Below, piece by piece: positions 63,160 through 64,000 of a DNA stretch of 64,000 nucleotides. The DNA lies in NCBI GenBank assembly GCA_024449915.1, contig JAMZAV010003227.1:122984-186983 (forward strand), given 5' to 3'. The translations under genes and the position numbers were made by a program. The stretch is from Sweltsa coloradensis. Lineage: Eukaryota > Arthropoda > Insecta > Plecoptera > Chloroperlidae. The notes beneath the pieces were generated by a model. The model ran no database searches. It saw only the letters and a program-made list of their open reading frames with translations, and was not told the DNA's origin. Position 1 is the stretch's first letter. Every line of letters starts with the position of its first letter.

Positions 63160-63290
63160 ATACAATTCAGAAGTTAAAAAAGTCCATCCAGATCGATCGG
63201 GGTTCGAACCCGAGTCTCCCACATTCCAGGTAGGCGCCTTAGCCAACTAGACCACCGAGACGGTTGCTATTTAACTTCTGAATTAAATTT
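63160..63290 (-). repeat. tRNA-like module flanked by inverted AATTCAGAAGTTAA arms
   Basis: On the - strand: CGTCTCGGTGGTCTAGTTGG, CCTGGAATGTGGGAGACTCG and GGTTCGAACCCCGATCG, followed by GGACTTTTTTAACTTCTGAA. The opposite end reads TTTAACTTCTGAATT on the + strand. Related to the palindrome at 45811-46259. Confidence 0.7.
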
Positions 63291-63589
63291 GCATTATAGT
63301 TAAATGTGGATATTATATTAATATATTATAGTATATTACTCATATTACAATTCCACCTACAGGAGTGTTTCCCGACTAACCAAATTGAGAAATAAACCCT
63401 CGCTCATACCTGCGTAAGGTTATGACATTATAAATAATGTTTGTTTGGTCAGTTCAAAGGCAGCAGATATTCGTTGCAGTACTGTTCCATTCATTCAGAT
63501 TTATAATGCAAGTCCAATTAAAATGTTTGTAAAATGGTGGTGTTTTGTATAATATGTTATGCATTTTGTTACTACAACATTTTGTTTAT

Positions 63590-63830
63590 TTCTCGATTTG
63601 GTTATTCTGGAAATACTTTCGTAGGCGGAATTGTTAATATTAAATACAATTCAGAAGTTAAATAGTTACCGTCTCGGTCGTCAAGTTGGCTAACGCGCCT
63701 ACCTTGAATGTGGGAGACTCGGGTTCGAACCCCGATCGAGATGGATTTTTTAACTTCTGAATATTGTATTAAATATTTACAATTCCACCTACGGGAGTGT
63801 TTCCCGAGTCCCGACTAACCAAATCGAGGA
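63590..63830 (+). repeat. Second tRNA-like module of the same family, opposite orientation
   Basis: AATTCAGAAGTTAAATAGTT, CGTCTCGGTCGTCAAGTTGG, CCTTGAATGTGGGAGACTCG and GGTTCGAACCCCGATCG, then GGATTTTTTAACTTCTGAA. GGAGTGTTTCCCGA and ACCAAATCGAG-type sequences lie outside, as at 45770 and 63365. Confidence 0.7.
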
Positions 63831-64000
63831 ATAAATTATATTAAATAAAATGTTTAAAAAAATAAATCAATGAGTATGAATTAAAATGGAACGAAACTGT
63901 CATTAGGAAAAAATAATAATAGGTGAAGGCCTGATATTCAAAACATAATCATAAAATAAAAAAATTAAAACTCCGGTTTAGAGTTCGGCCTTACATTAGG

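Overview
The window is AT-rich animal nuclear DNA, almost certainly from an invertebrate and probably an arthropod. Genes are split by GT-AG introns, promoters combine a TATA-like box with a TCAGT-type initiator, and transposable elements of many classes fill the introns and spacers. Species cannot be named from sequence alone. There are no rRNA genes, CRISPR arrays or bacterial features.

Three paralogous genes lie head to tail on the + strand. Gene 1 (1172-6389) and gene 2 (14158-33665) are complete six-exon genes with the same intron phases (0,0,1,1,1). Each encodes a secreted protein: a signal peptide (exon 1), a short linker (exon 2), a six-cysteine module (exon 3), a long Thr/Pro/Ser mucin-like stalk (exon 4) and a C-type-lectin-like domain split over exons 5 and 6. 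Gene 3 (54420-60332 and beyond) shows only exons 1 and 2 before the window ends. All three promoters share one geometry: TATA-like box 31-32 nt upstream of the initiator A, then exactly 34 nt to the ATG. Both mucin exons contain apparent one-base losses, so they are either sequence errors or decaying stalks. The lectin-like domains lack the usual EPN/QPD motif and have a changed WND motif.

The rest is a layered transposon landscape. (a) At least nine Helitron/Helentron-like non-autonomous elements end in CTAG, have a GATGAGC subterminal inverted repeat and insert between A and T; one has its empty site preserved in a sister repeat. (b) Three hAT-like elements carry exact or near-exact 8-bp target duplications, and another element has a 9-bp duplication. 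(c) Two short elements are flanked by TTAA or TTAG. (d) Several foldbacks include a 5.6-kb palindrome carrying two copies of one ORF. (e) Non-LTR retrotransposon remnants occur at three sites. (f) tRNA-derived SINEs are frequent. (g) A cluster of three Penelope-like elements (35.4-40.3 kb) lies between (AT)n tracts and carries hammerhead-like motifs in inverted terminal copies.

Nesting is deep. The Penelope cluster and its tRNA-like flanks split a 300-bp CTAG-ended element whose halves lie 6 kb apart. A Helitron-like copy sits in a hAT, in another DNA element, in a retrotransposon C-terminus. Several unrelated tRNA-like modules share the same downstream motif TTTTTTAAYTTCTG. A satellite-like array with about 290-bp units (57.3-59.2 kb) lies in intron 1 of gene 3.
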